Positions 1 through 6,572 of a stretch of DNA of 17,423 bases are shown piece after piece. The position numbers were made by a program, and so were the translations under genes. The notes beneath the pieces are model-generated. The model was not told where the DNA came from, did not search any database, and worked only from the letters and a program-made list of their open reading frames with translations. Within the stretch, counting starts at the first letter, position 1; each line of letters opens with the position of its first letter. The stretch comes from JBEISR01 sp044337705 (GTDB taxonomy: Bacteria > Planctomycetota > Planctomycetia > Pirellulales > Pirellulaceae): assembly GCA_044337705.1 (NCBI GenBank), contig JBIINB010000097.1:1-17423 (forward strand), in the 5' to 3' direction.

Positions 1-27
1 TACATGTTGCGCCGGTGGCTTAAGTTA

Positions 28-47
28 GTGTCATTCAGTCCTGACAC
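28..47. terminator. Hairpin downstream of larE, possible bidirectional terminator
   Basis: GTGTCA (28-33) and TGACAC (42-47) are perfect inverted arms around an 8-base loop, ending 3 bases before the larE stop codon (51-53, minus strand). Read on the plus strand the stem is followed by CTTTTA, so it could stop transcripts arriving from the left. On the minus strand the tail is TAACTT, a weak U-tract. The GGTGTCAGGAC-type arm also resembles REP-like palindromes linked to Y1 transposases in other bacteria; that is from memory and untested. A 6-bp stem is short, so the terminator role is tentative. Confidence 0.4.
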
Positions 48-50
48 CTT

Positions 51-890
51 TTACCGCTCCAGTATCGGCAGCATTTGATTGAGGCTTCCTGTCTTGCGTC
101 CACCTAGGTCGCAAGTGACGAACAGGAATCCCAGACTTTTCAGCTGGTTCACCACCGTGTGGGCCACCTGCGGATCGACCATCTTGCTCCAGATCTCGAC
201 AGGGGCTTCGATGCGGGCCAGCGGGCCAGGATGCCAGCGTACGCGCAGGTCGTCGACCTGGAGCGTCTGTCTCAGCCACGTTTCCGCCGCTTCGATCTGC
301 CGCAGACGTTCCGGGGTCACTTCTTGACCGTAGGCGATGCGGCTGGCCAGGCAGGGGCTGGCCGGCTTGCTGGAGATCGGCAGGTCCCAGAAGGCAGCCA
401 GTTGCCGGACCTGAGCCTTTCCCATCTGGCAGTCGACCAGGGGCGACATCACTTGATGTTCGATCGCTGCCTCCAGTCCCGGGCGGTAGTCCCCCAGGTC
501 ATCGAGGTTGGTTCCGTTGGCGATCCGAAGCCAGCCCTGGTCTTTCGCGTAGCGACCCAGCACGCTGTAGAGTTCGTTTTTGCAGTGAAAGCAGCGTCGA
601 CCATCGTTGGCGCGGTAGTCGACATTTTGGATTTCCAGCGTGGGGAGTTCCACCAACCGGATTCCGATGCGGGCTGCGGTGGCATAGGCATCATCGCGGT
701 CGCGCTGGCTGACCGCCGGACCGATCCCGATAGCGGCCAGGGCGCGATTGCCAAGCGCCTGGTGAGCGGCCGCCGCGACGACGGCCGAATCGACGCCTCC
801 CGAGAAAGCGACCAGACAATCCGGGAACCCGGACAGGTGCTCCAGCAGCCGCCGTGCAAGCCCTTCGATTTCTTCCTGATCGCCCAGCAT
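51..890 (-). CDS. larE: LarE-family ATP-dependent sacrificial sulfur transferase
   Basis: 279-residue cytoplasmic protein of the PP-loop ATP pyrophosphatase fold. The PP-loop SGGVDS is at residues 30-35, followed by RRCFHCK (C100, C103) and the family signature SPCLASRI with C180. LarE activates a nicotinate-derived dinucleotide by adenylation and inserts sulfur for the nickel-pincer cofactor of lactate racemase; in the Lactobacillus enzyme the Cys equivalent to C180 gives up its sulfur. The extra CxxC could, with C180, form the three-Cys site proposed for Fe-S type LarE proteins; that is inference. Length matches the family (about 270-280). The ATG at 890 has GGAAG about 8 bases upstream. 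It lies 136 bases after xerD on the same strand. No larA, larB or larC is visible, so the substrate could be another sulfur acceptor. Confidence 0.9.
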   Translation of the reverse strand: MLGDQEEIEGLARRLLEHLSGFPDCLVAFSGGVDSAVVAAAAHQALGNRALAAIGIGPAVSQRDRDDAYATAARIGIRLVELPTLEIQNVDYRANDGRRCFHCKNELYSVLGRYAKDQGWLRIANGTNLDDLGDYRPGLEAAIEHQVMSPLVDCQMGKAQVRQLAAFWDLPISSKPASPCLASRIAYGQEVTPERLRQIEAAETWLRQTLQVDDLRVRWHPGPLARIEAPVEIWSKMVDPQVAHTVVNQLKSLGFLFVTCDLGGRKTGSLNQMLPILER

Positions 891-950
891 CCTGTTTTCT
901 TCCAGTCGCCAAAAAACCGACGAACAGATGATTGCCGCTCTTCCATTCCA

Positions 951-978
951 CTCCTGAGTGTACCGCAGGTTTCAGGAG
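951..978 (-). promoter_or_regulatory. Candidate larE promoter -10 inside a 7-bp inverted repeat
   Basis: On the minus strand CTGCGGTACACT lies at 968-957. TACACT (962-957) matches the sigma-70 -10 consensus at 4 of 6 bases and would start RNA about 60 bases before larE. It sits in the 14-base loop between CTCCTGA (951-957) and TCAGGAG (972-978), a perfect inverted repeat, so the site could be an operator overlapping a promoter. No convincing -35 hexamer is present. The same 12-mer occurs upstream of the esterase gene at 10580-10591. The inverted repeat could instead be a weak hairpin after xerD; it has no T-run. Confidence 0.35.
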
Positions 979-1026
979 CTGGACGGTGGTACGAGCGGAC
1001 AGGTAGGTGACCGATCGCGTGGGCAG

Positions 1027-1989
1027 TCAGCTGCGAGGATGGAACTGCTGGTGGATTTTCTTCAGCTTGCTGGTGTCGACCTGGGTGTAGATCTGCGTGG
1101 TCTGGATACTGGCATGGCCGAGCATTTCCTGGATTTGCCGGAGGTCGGCGCCCCCTTGCAGCAGGTGGGTGGCGAAGGAGTGCCGGAGGGTATGAGGAGT
1201 GACTTCCGGGTCGAGTCCACTGACGAGGGCATACCGTTTGATCAGTTGCCAAATCGCTTCGCGCCGCAGCCGCTTTCCGGTGCGTGAGACGATCAGCCAC
1301 GGAACCTGCTGGTCACCGCGCCGGGCCACCAGCTCGGGGCGCTGGTGTTTCAGATACGCTTCGATCGCTTCCCTTGCCGGAGCTCCCAGGGGGACGACGC
1401 GCTGTTTGTTCCCTTTGCCGTGTGCGATGCATTGTCCCAGGTCGAGATGGACGTTGGCCAGAAGCATATCGGAAACTTCCGAGACGCGGCAACCTGTTGC
1501 ATACATCAGCTCCAGGATCGCTCGATCGCGCAGCCCCATCGCCTGGTGGGGTCTTGGGGAGCGGAGAAAGCGATCGATGTCGCGCTGCGGAATCACGTGA
1601 GGAACGCGCTGCCATAGCTTCTGCGACTCCAGCAGCTCGGCAGGATTCTCCGCGACCAGTCCTTCCAGCTGGAGGAACTTGTAGAACATCCGAAGCGCCA
1701 CCAGATGCCTAGCGGACGAGGGGGTGGCCAACTTCTCGCGGCGGAGAAAGGCGATGTAATCGGTCAGCTGCTGAAGCTTTAGCGCCCGTGGATCCCTACC
1801 GTCCAGCCAGATGTAAAACCGCTTCAGATCGCGGTGGTAGGCAAGCACGGTGTTGTGAGCCAATTGGCACTCGCGTTTCAGGTACTCCGCGAATCGCTTC
1901 AGCCAATCGGAATCTGCCTGCTGCTTGGCGGCGTTGTCTTGGGGGGCTTCCTGGAGCATCTGCTGCTTGAGCTTGCTGATCCGGGCCAT
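1027..1989 (-). CDS. xerD: Tyrosine recombinase XerD
   Basis: 320-residue site-specific recombinase. An N-terminal SAM-like core-binding domain (about 28-112, with LKRECQLAHNTVLAYHRDL) precedes the catalytic domain (about 130-310). All tyrosine-recombinase catalytic residues are visible: R168 (ATGCRVSEV), K192 (GKGNK), H266 and R269 (HTLRH), H292 (LGH) and the nucleophile Y301 (QIYTQV). The HPR ending is typical of XerC/XerD, which act at dif with FtsK to resolve chromosome dimers. The start at 1989 is preferred because AAAGGA lies about 8 bases upstream and homology begins near it; the open frame continues upstream to 2166 without family-like sequence. About 20 extra N-terminal residues (Gln-rich) exceed the usual length of about 298. 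XerD rather than XerC or an integron/phage integrase is judged from overall similarity and the lack of mobile-element context. Confidence 0.9.
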   Translation of the reverse strand: MARISKLKQQMLQEAPQDNAAKQQADSDWLKRFAEYLKRECQLAHNTVLAYHRDLKRFYIWLDGRDPRALKLQQLTDYIAFLRREKLATPSSARHLVALRMFYKFLQLEGLVAENPAELLESQKLWQRVPHVIPQRDIDRFLRSPRPHQAMGLRDRAILELMYATGCRVSEVSDMLLANVHLDLGQCIAHGKGNKQRVVPLGAPAREAIEAYLKHQRPELVARRGDQQVPWLIVSRTGKRLRREAIWQLIKRYALVSGLDPEVTPHTLRHSFATHLLQGGADLRQIQEMLGHASIQTTQIYTQVDTSKLKKIHQQFHPRS

Positions 1990-2292
1990 CAAGGAATCCT
2001 TTCTCCAGGGATGCATTCGACCGGGATCGCAGCGGCTCGGGACCTCCCCATTTTCCGGGGAGAAGGGGACTCTGCGAAACCCTATCGCCGTCCCGTCCGA
2101 TAGCTTCAAAGAACTATACAACCAAAAACGGACCGATGCTTCTGCTCCTGCAGGAACAGCCAGCATGGGTGGATCCCGCTATCGGAAGGCTGGGAGAGGA
2201 ATCCAGCGGGGTGGCGTGGGATTGGCCAGCGATCTATCTTCATACTTCACGATAGATTTTAGCATGCGCTACATGCGTGAAGGGAGGATCGC
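1990..2292. other. Divergent intergenic region between xerD and galE
   Basis: 303 bases with no convincing gene. Seen here: TATAGT on the minus strand (2118-2113), a 5 of 6 match to a -10 box that could drive xerD through a leader of about 115 bases, with only a poor -35; a hairpin CTCCCC (2044-2049)/GGGGAG (2057-2062) inside that putative leader; an inverted repeat ATCTATC (2232-2238)/GATAGAT (2251-2257) close to galE; a direct repeat CATGCG at 2263-2268 and 2272-2277; and the galE ribosome binding site GGAGG at 2283-2287. No tRNA or known riboswitch was recognised. Confidence 0.5.
2232..2257 (+). promoter_or_regulatory. Inverted repeat upstream of galE, possible operator
   Basis: ATCTATC and GATAGAT are perfect 7-bp arms separated by 12 bases, with centres 19 bases apart, 36 bases before the galE start. 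This geometry suits a dimeric regulator or a leader hairpin. CATACT (2241-2246) within the loop matches a -10 box at 4 of 6 bases, but no -35 is spaced properly. Function is inferred from position only. Confidence 0.3.
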
Positions 2293-3297
2293 TTGAACGT
2301 TCTGGTGGTGGGTGGTGCTGGTTATATCGGATCGCATGCCGTGCGGGCGCTGGCCGAAGGGGGCCATCAACCGGTGGTGCTGGACAATCTTTGCCTGGGT
2401 CATCGAGGCGCTGCCGAGGGATTTCCGTTGGAGGTGTGTGATCTGATGGATCGATCGCGCGTGGAAGCGATTCTGCGCGCACACCAGATCGAACTGGTGA
2501 TGCATTTCGCTGCCTTCGCTGCTGTGGGAGAATCGGTCGTCGATCCATCGATCTACTATGGAAACAACGTCGTAGCCACCTGGCAACTTCTGGAAGCGAT
2601 GCGGGCTTCGGGTGTGCAGCGTTTCATTTTTTCGAGCACGACGGCGACCTATGGCGAGCCGAAGACAAGTCCCATCGTGGAGACAACGCCGCAGGACCCG
2701 ATCAATCCCTATGGTCGCAGCAAGCGGATTGTCGAGCAGATGCTTCGCGACTATGGTCACGCCTATGGATTGGCTTCCGTGGCGCTGCGATACTTCAATG
2801 CTGCAGGAGCCAGTTTGCGGCATGACATCGGCGAGGACCATCATCCCGAGACGCATCTGATTCCGATCCTGCTGCAGGTCGCTCTGGGCCAGCGGCCGCA
2901 CATGACGATCTTCGGCGATGACTATCCCACAGAGGACGGCACCTGCGTGCGCGATTACACCCACGTCGATGATCTCGCGTCGGCGCATCTGCTGGCGATC
3001 GAGCGACTGAAGCCATCGCTATTTCAGGCCTTCAACCTGGGAAGCGGTACCGGCAGCAGCGTGCGAGAGGTGGTGGAGATGGCGCGCCGCGTCACGGGAC
3101 ATCCGATTCCCACGCAGATGGGGTCTCGTCGGCCCGGTGATCCTCCGCACCTGGTCGCCGATATCGGGCTGGCGCAATCGGTCCTTGGATGGAGACCGGT
3201 GAGCAGCGATCTGGAGACGATTGTCCGCAGCGCCTGGCAGTGGCATGCGCGCCATCCACGGGGCTACGATGACCGAAGCGAGACGGCAGGTGGATGA
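2293..3297 (+). CDS. galE: UDP-glucose 4-epimerase GalE
   Basis: 334-residue cytoplasmic short-chain dehydrogenase/reductase that interconverts UDP-glucose and UDP-galactose using tightly bound NAD. The Rossmann motif GGAGYIGSH is at 7-15. The catalytic YxxxK is Y140-K144 (NPYGRSK), with the partner hydroxyl in FSSTTATYG (T116 at the position of the E. coli Ser124; Thr there is common in the family). FNAAGA at 168-173 and the C-terminal RRPGDPPHLVADIG complete the family pattern; length matches E. coli (338). The start is TTG at 2293 with GGAGG five bases upstream, and the Rossmann strand begins at once, so no upstream ATG is needed. The next gene follows after 51 bases. It probably supplies UDP-galactose for surface polysaccharide or handles galactose; no other Leloir gene is nearby. 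Confidence 0.93.
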   Translation: MNVLVVGGAGYIGSHAVRALAEGGHQPVVLDNLCLGHRGAAEGFPLEVCDLMDRSRVEAILRAHQIELVMHFAAFAAVGESVVDPSIYYGNNVVATWQLLEAMRASGVQRFIFSSTTATYGEPKTSPIVETTPQDPINPYGRSKRIVEQMLRDYGHAYGLASVALRYFNAAGASLRHDIGEDHHPETHLIPILLQVALGQRPHMTIFGDDYPTEDGTCVRDYTHVDDLASAHLLAIERLKPSLFQAFNLGSGTGSSVREVVEMARRVTGHPIPTQMGSRRPGDPPHLVADIGLAQSVLGWRPVSSDLETIVRSAWQWHARHPRGYDDRSETAGG

Positions 3298-3348
3298 TTC
3301 GATGGTGGATGGAGGCAGTCCGGAAACCCACTGCAGCGCGAGGCGAAC

Positions 3349-4581
3349 TTGCAAGAGATCATTGTGGAAAAACCATACCGCATGGTGCCTCCATGGCGCT
3401 CGCGGTGTTTCCAGTGGACAGCTCAGAAGCTGCACTTGGCCGATTGGTATCTGAAACGCTACGAGGGGGTGGATCGCTACCAGCTGATCGGGATCGATCA
3501 TCTGCGAGAGAGCCTTCGGCGGGGTCACAGCGTGCTGCTGGCCCCCAATCATTGCCGTTACTCCGATCCCTTCGTCATGGGCTGGGTGGCGCGAGCCGCC
3601 AAGGTGCAGCTTTATGGGATGGCAAGCTGGCACCTGTTTCAAGGAGGAACGCTGCGGCGCTGGGCGCTGCAGGCGCTGGGGGCCTTCAGCGTCTATCGCG
3701 AAGGGATCGACCGCGCGTCGCTGGATCTGGCCATCGAGATTCTGGCGACCGGCGAGCGACCGCTGCTGGTCTTTCCTGAGGGAGCGGTCTTTCGCACCAA
3801 CGACCAGCTGCAAAACCTCCTGGATGGCGTCTCCTTCATGGCCCGCGCTGCTGCCAAGAAACGTCAGAAGGCAAACCATCAGGCGGGTGTGGTCATCCAT
3901 CCGGTGGCGCTGAAGTACCTCTTCCATGGCGATCTCCAGCAGTCGATGCGTCCCGTGCTGGATCGGATCGAGCAGCAGTTGACGTGGGAGCCACAAAGTC
4001 ATTGGTCCAGCCGGATGCGGATCCAGCGTATCACCCAGGCCCTTTTGGGGCTGAAGGAAATCGAACATCTGGGACAGGTACAGGAAGGGAGCTTCCTGGA
4101 GCGACAGCAGCGGCTGATCAATGGGTTGCTGCATCCTCTGGAAACGCGGTGGCTGGCGCGCACGCAGGAAGGCTCGATCATTCCGCGGATCAAGTCGATT
4201 CGGATGAAGATCGTTCCCGAACTGCTTCAGGGGGTCGGACAGCAAGATCGCAAGATCCTCTGGAAGCAGCTCAGCCACCTCTACCTGGCTCAGCAAATCG
4301 CCTCCTACCCAGTCGATTACCTCTCCCCTCCCACCACCCAGATGCGAGTCCTGGAGACTTTGGAGCGGCTGGAGGAGGATTTGACTGACCGCGTGACGCT
4401 GCATCGTCCTTTGGAGGTTGTGATCCAGGTCGGGGAGGCGATCGAGGTGTCGACCGACCGCGGTGCCAAGGGGGAAGAGGATCCGATCCTGGCGACACTT
4501 CGGGAGAGGTTGCAGGGGATGCTGAGCAATCTGGCGGAGCTGTCGTCACCCTATGAAGATGAACTTTCCGAGCAAATTTGA
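3349..4581 (+). CDS. PlsC/AGPAT-type glycerophospholipid acyltransferase
   Basis: About 410 residues. The N-terminal half is a lysophospholipid acyltransferase domain: block I NHCRYSD (N67-D73, the NHx4D catalytic pair), GAFSVYREG (111-119, block II region) and FPEG (142-145, block III), then GVVIHPVALKYLF. Family members transfer fatty acyl chains to lysophosphatidic acid or related lipids at the inner membrane. No clear transmembrane helix is seen, so membrane association would be peripheral. The C-terminal 200 residues form a helical, charged extension unlike short PlsC proteins (about 240) and have no assigned function. The start is uncertain: TTG 3349 (GAGG upstream) or GTG 3364 (AAGAG upstream); both lie before the conserved region. 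It follows galE in the same frame after its stop and is probably co-transcribed. The acceptor lipid cannot be told from sequence. Confidence 0.83.
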   Translation: MQEIIVEKPYRMVPPWRSRCFQWTAQKLHLADWYLKRYEGVDRYQLIGIDHLRESLRRGHSVLLAPNHCRYSDPFVMGWVARAAKVQLYGMASWHLFQGGTLRRWALQALGAFSVYREGIDRASLDLAIEILATGERPLLVFPEGAVFRTNDQLQNLLDGVSFMARAAAKKRQKANHQAGVVIHPVALKYLFHGDLQQSMRPVLDRIEQQLTWEPQSHWSSRMRIQRITQALLGLKEIEHLGQVQEGSFLERQQRLINGLLHPLETRWLARTQEGSIIPRIKSIRMKIVPELLQGVGQQDRKILWKQLSHLYLAQQIASYPVDYLSPPTTQMRVLETLERLEEDLTDRVTLHRPLEVVIQVGEAIEVSTDRGAKGEEDPILATLRERLQGMLSNLAELSSPYEDELSEQI

Positions 4582-4605
4582 GGGATTCGACCTGCTGGAT
4601 GGTGG

Positions 4606-4628
4606 GGGGCCCCGAGCGGCGCGCCGCT
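4606..4628. repeat. Two adjacent perfect palindromes
   Basis: GGGGCCCC (4606-4613) and, one base later, the 14-base perfect palindrome AGCGGCGCGCCGCT (4615-4628) lie 24 bases after the acyltransferase stop. Neither has a T-run, so they are not classical terminators, although the GC-rich dyads could slow polymerase or bind a dimeric protein. They precede the -10-like site at 4644. Confidence 0.45.
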
Positions 4629-4643
4629 ATTCTGTCAGCTCAT

Positions 4644-4649
4644 TACAAT
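4644..4649 (+). promoter_or_regulatory. Candidate -10 for the permease/CNNM operon
   Basis: TACAAT matches the -10 consensus at 5 of 6 bases and would give a leader of about 90 bases before the permease ATG at 4745. No good -35 exists 16-18 bases upstream, where the palindrome lies. The 163-base gap, much wider than the other gaps in this cluster, is the reason to suspect a separate promoter. Confidence 0.3.
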
Positions 4650-4744
4650 AGAGTTCTCGATGCGGTGCCCTCTTCGAGACGAGGGGGGACTGGCGCCGGA
4701 TCGCTTCAGAGGATCGCTTCTCAAGGGAAGGGGCATCGCGTCGG

Positions 4745-6562
4745 ATGCTGGGACCGATTTTCGAACGCGAGGTGGTGGTACTGCCGCGGCGTGCCAAGCA
4801 CTTCTTCGGACGATGGGTGTATGCCATCGCGCTGTTCTCGCTGATCTGCACCGCGTGGCTGCTGCTGACCGGGATCCAGCCGGTTCGCAACGTCGGGGAC
4901 TTTGCGCGGTTTGGCACATTGATCTTTCAGTTCCTCGCGCCGCTCCAATTGCTGGTGCTCTCCTTCATGGCCGCGATCGCCGCTGCCAATGTGGTGGCCC
5001 ATGAGAAGGATCGCCGCACCATGGATCTGCTGCTTCTGACCTCGCTGAGCAACGCGCAGGTGGTGGTCGGGAAGATCGCCGGGGGATTGATGCCGGTGTG
5101 GAACTGGTTTTTCTCGGGACTCCCGGTGGCGATGCTGGTGCCGCTGCTGGGCGGGGCGACGGTCGAGCAGGTGGTGCAGTGCCAGCTGCTGACGGCGGCG
5201 GCGATTTTGGCCAGTGGAGCTCTTGGGGCGACGATGGCCTTCTGGCGAGAGAAAACTTTTCAGGCCATAGCGCTGACACTTCTGGTGATCGTCCTATGGC
5301 TGGCGCTAGGTGAGGTGGTGGCTGGAGGTTGGATCGCGTTCATTCCTTCCGAGGCCGCCAGATGGCTGAGCCCTGCCAGGGCGATCTGGAGTCTTTGCCA
5401 GCCGATGCCTGAGCCGGGTTCGTGGAAGTCGCTGGAATGGCTGGGAGCGGGGGCTCAGGCCACGCTGGTGCTGCTGATTCAGGCGGCGGCGATGACCGCG
5501 ATCTCCTGGCTGTTCCTACGCATCTGGAACCCATCGCGCCAGGCGCGACCCGTAGCCGCCCAGGACGATGCGTCGGCGCTGGCGGCCACCGAGCAGGCGG
5601 AGGCGGAGGCAGCAGGTAAACCGAACCGGGTTCTGGCGTGGAAGGCGCGGCGAGCCCGCGCGGTGTGGAACTGGCCCATCCTTTGGCGAGAAGTGCGGAC
5701 CTGGGCCTATGGCCGCAAGGTGCTCATCGTGCGACTGGCCTACCTGCTGCTCTTCGCATTGACGGCCGTCGCCCTCCAGCAACTGATCCAGGATGGGACC
5801 GCTCTGGGCCGAAGCCGTCTATCCGATTCGCTCATCCCCGCCGCTGCCGGACCGCTGGCTCCCCTGGGAATCCTCTCCCTGGTGATGATCAACGCCCTGG
5901 CGGTCAATTCGATCACCAACGAACGGGATGGACAGGCGCTCGACTTTCTTCTGATGACCGAGATCACTCCTTGGGAGTTTATCCTCAGCAAGATGCTTGG
6001 GGCGTTCTATGTCGCCAAGGAGATGATTCTGCTGCCGATGGCGCTGGTGGGATGGCTTTGGTGGAGCGGCGGTATGTCGACAGAGAATCTCTGCTTCACC
6101 CTGGGTGGCTGGCTGGTGATGGTGGTCTTTGTGATCATGCTTGGGATTCACTGCGGGATGATCTACAGCCGCAGCCGGACCGCCATCGGGGTCAGTCTGG
6201 GGACAGTCTTTTTCCTCTTCCTCGGGATCATCACCTGCATGTTGATCATGATCAGCTTCCGTGGTTCGTTTGGCCGCCAGCTGGCGCCGTTTCTTGCGAT
6301 CATCTTGGGAGGCGGCACGGGGCTCTTCATGGCATTGGGGCATCGCAATCCCTCACCGGCCATCGCTCTGGCCACCTTCGGCCTGCCGTTCCTCACATTC
6401 TTTGCGATCACCAGTTTCATCCTGCGCAACCAGGAGTTGACGGTCTTCTCGGTGGTGACGACCACATACGCCTTTGCGACAGCGGCGATGCTCATTCCCG
6501 CGATCAGCGAATTCGACTTTGCGACAGGCCGTACGCGGCTGCAGGAAGAGGATGCAGCCTAG
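4745..6562 (+). CDS. ABC-2 type permease with two fused permease halves
   Basis: 605-residue inner-membrane protein with roughly 12 hydrophobic segments by eye. Two homologous halves are visible: PIFEREVV near residue 4 and PILWREVR near 309 each open a half, and HEKDRRTMDLLLLTSLS (86-102) corresponds to NERDGQALDFLLMTEIT (from about 392), the ABC-2 permease signature after the second helix. A charged Ala/Glu-rich linker (about 265-305) joins them. Such proteins form the membrane channel of an ABC exporter or a gliding/Nos-type ABC-2 system and need a separate ATPase. None is encoded in this window. The ATG at 4745 is chosen since the amphipathic pre-helix starts there; GAAGGGG lies 11 bases upstream, a rather long spacing. 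The next gene starts 10 bases after its stop. The transported substrate is unknown. Confidence 0.85.
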   Translation: MLGPIFEREVVVLPRRAKHFFGRWVYAIALFSLICTAWLLLTGIQPVRNVGDFARFGTLIFQFLAPLQLLVLSFMAAIAAANVVAHEKDRRTMDLLLLTSLSNAQVVVGKIAGGLMPVWNWFFSGLPVAMLVPLLGGATVEQVVQCQLLTAAAILASGALGATMAFWREKTFQAIALTLLVIVLWLALGEVVAGGWIAFIPSEAARWLSPARAIWSLCQPMPEPGSWKSLEWLGAGAQATLVLLIQAAAMTAISWLFLRIWNPSRQARPVAAQDDASALAATEQAEAEAAGKPNRVLAWKARRARAVWNWPILWREVRTWAYGRKVLIVRLAYLLLFALTAVALQQLIQDGTALGRSRLSDSLIPAAAGPLAPLGILSLVMINALAVNSITNERDGQALDFLLMTEITPWEFILSKMLGAFYVAKEMILLPMALVGWLWWSGGMSTENLCFTLGGWLVMVVFVIMLGIHCGMIYSRSRTAIGVSLGTVFFLFLGIITCMLIMISFRGSFGRQLAPFLAIILGGGTGLFMALGHRNPSPAIALATFGLPFLTFFAITSFILRNQELTVFSVVTTTYAFATAAMLIPAISEFDFATGRTRLQEEDAA

Positions 6563-6572
6563 AGGCGATCCC

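Noticed and set aside
159..1010. 283-codon plus-strand frame opposite larE
   Set aside because: Shadow of larE; no motifs, and larE has its complete catalytic pattern.
1027..1989. XerD gene as a sign of an integron or integrated element
   Set aside because: No attachment-site repeats, cargo or transposase around it; the protein has housekeeping XerD features.
1990..2166. N-terminal extension of xerD to 2166
   Set aside because: The added residues show no family similarity and include the GC hairpin; the ATG at 1989 has a good ribosome binding site.
3019..4404. 461-codon minus-strand frame across galE and the acyltransferase
   Set aside because: Opposite to two well-supported genes, low-complexity His/Gln/Leu-rich translation without motifs.
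6474..6572. Upstream starts for the first CNNM gene (6474, 6552)
   Set aside because: They overlap the permease coding end and add Arg-rich residues before the membrane domain; 6573 has a better-spaced GAGG.
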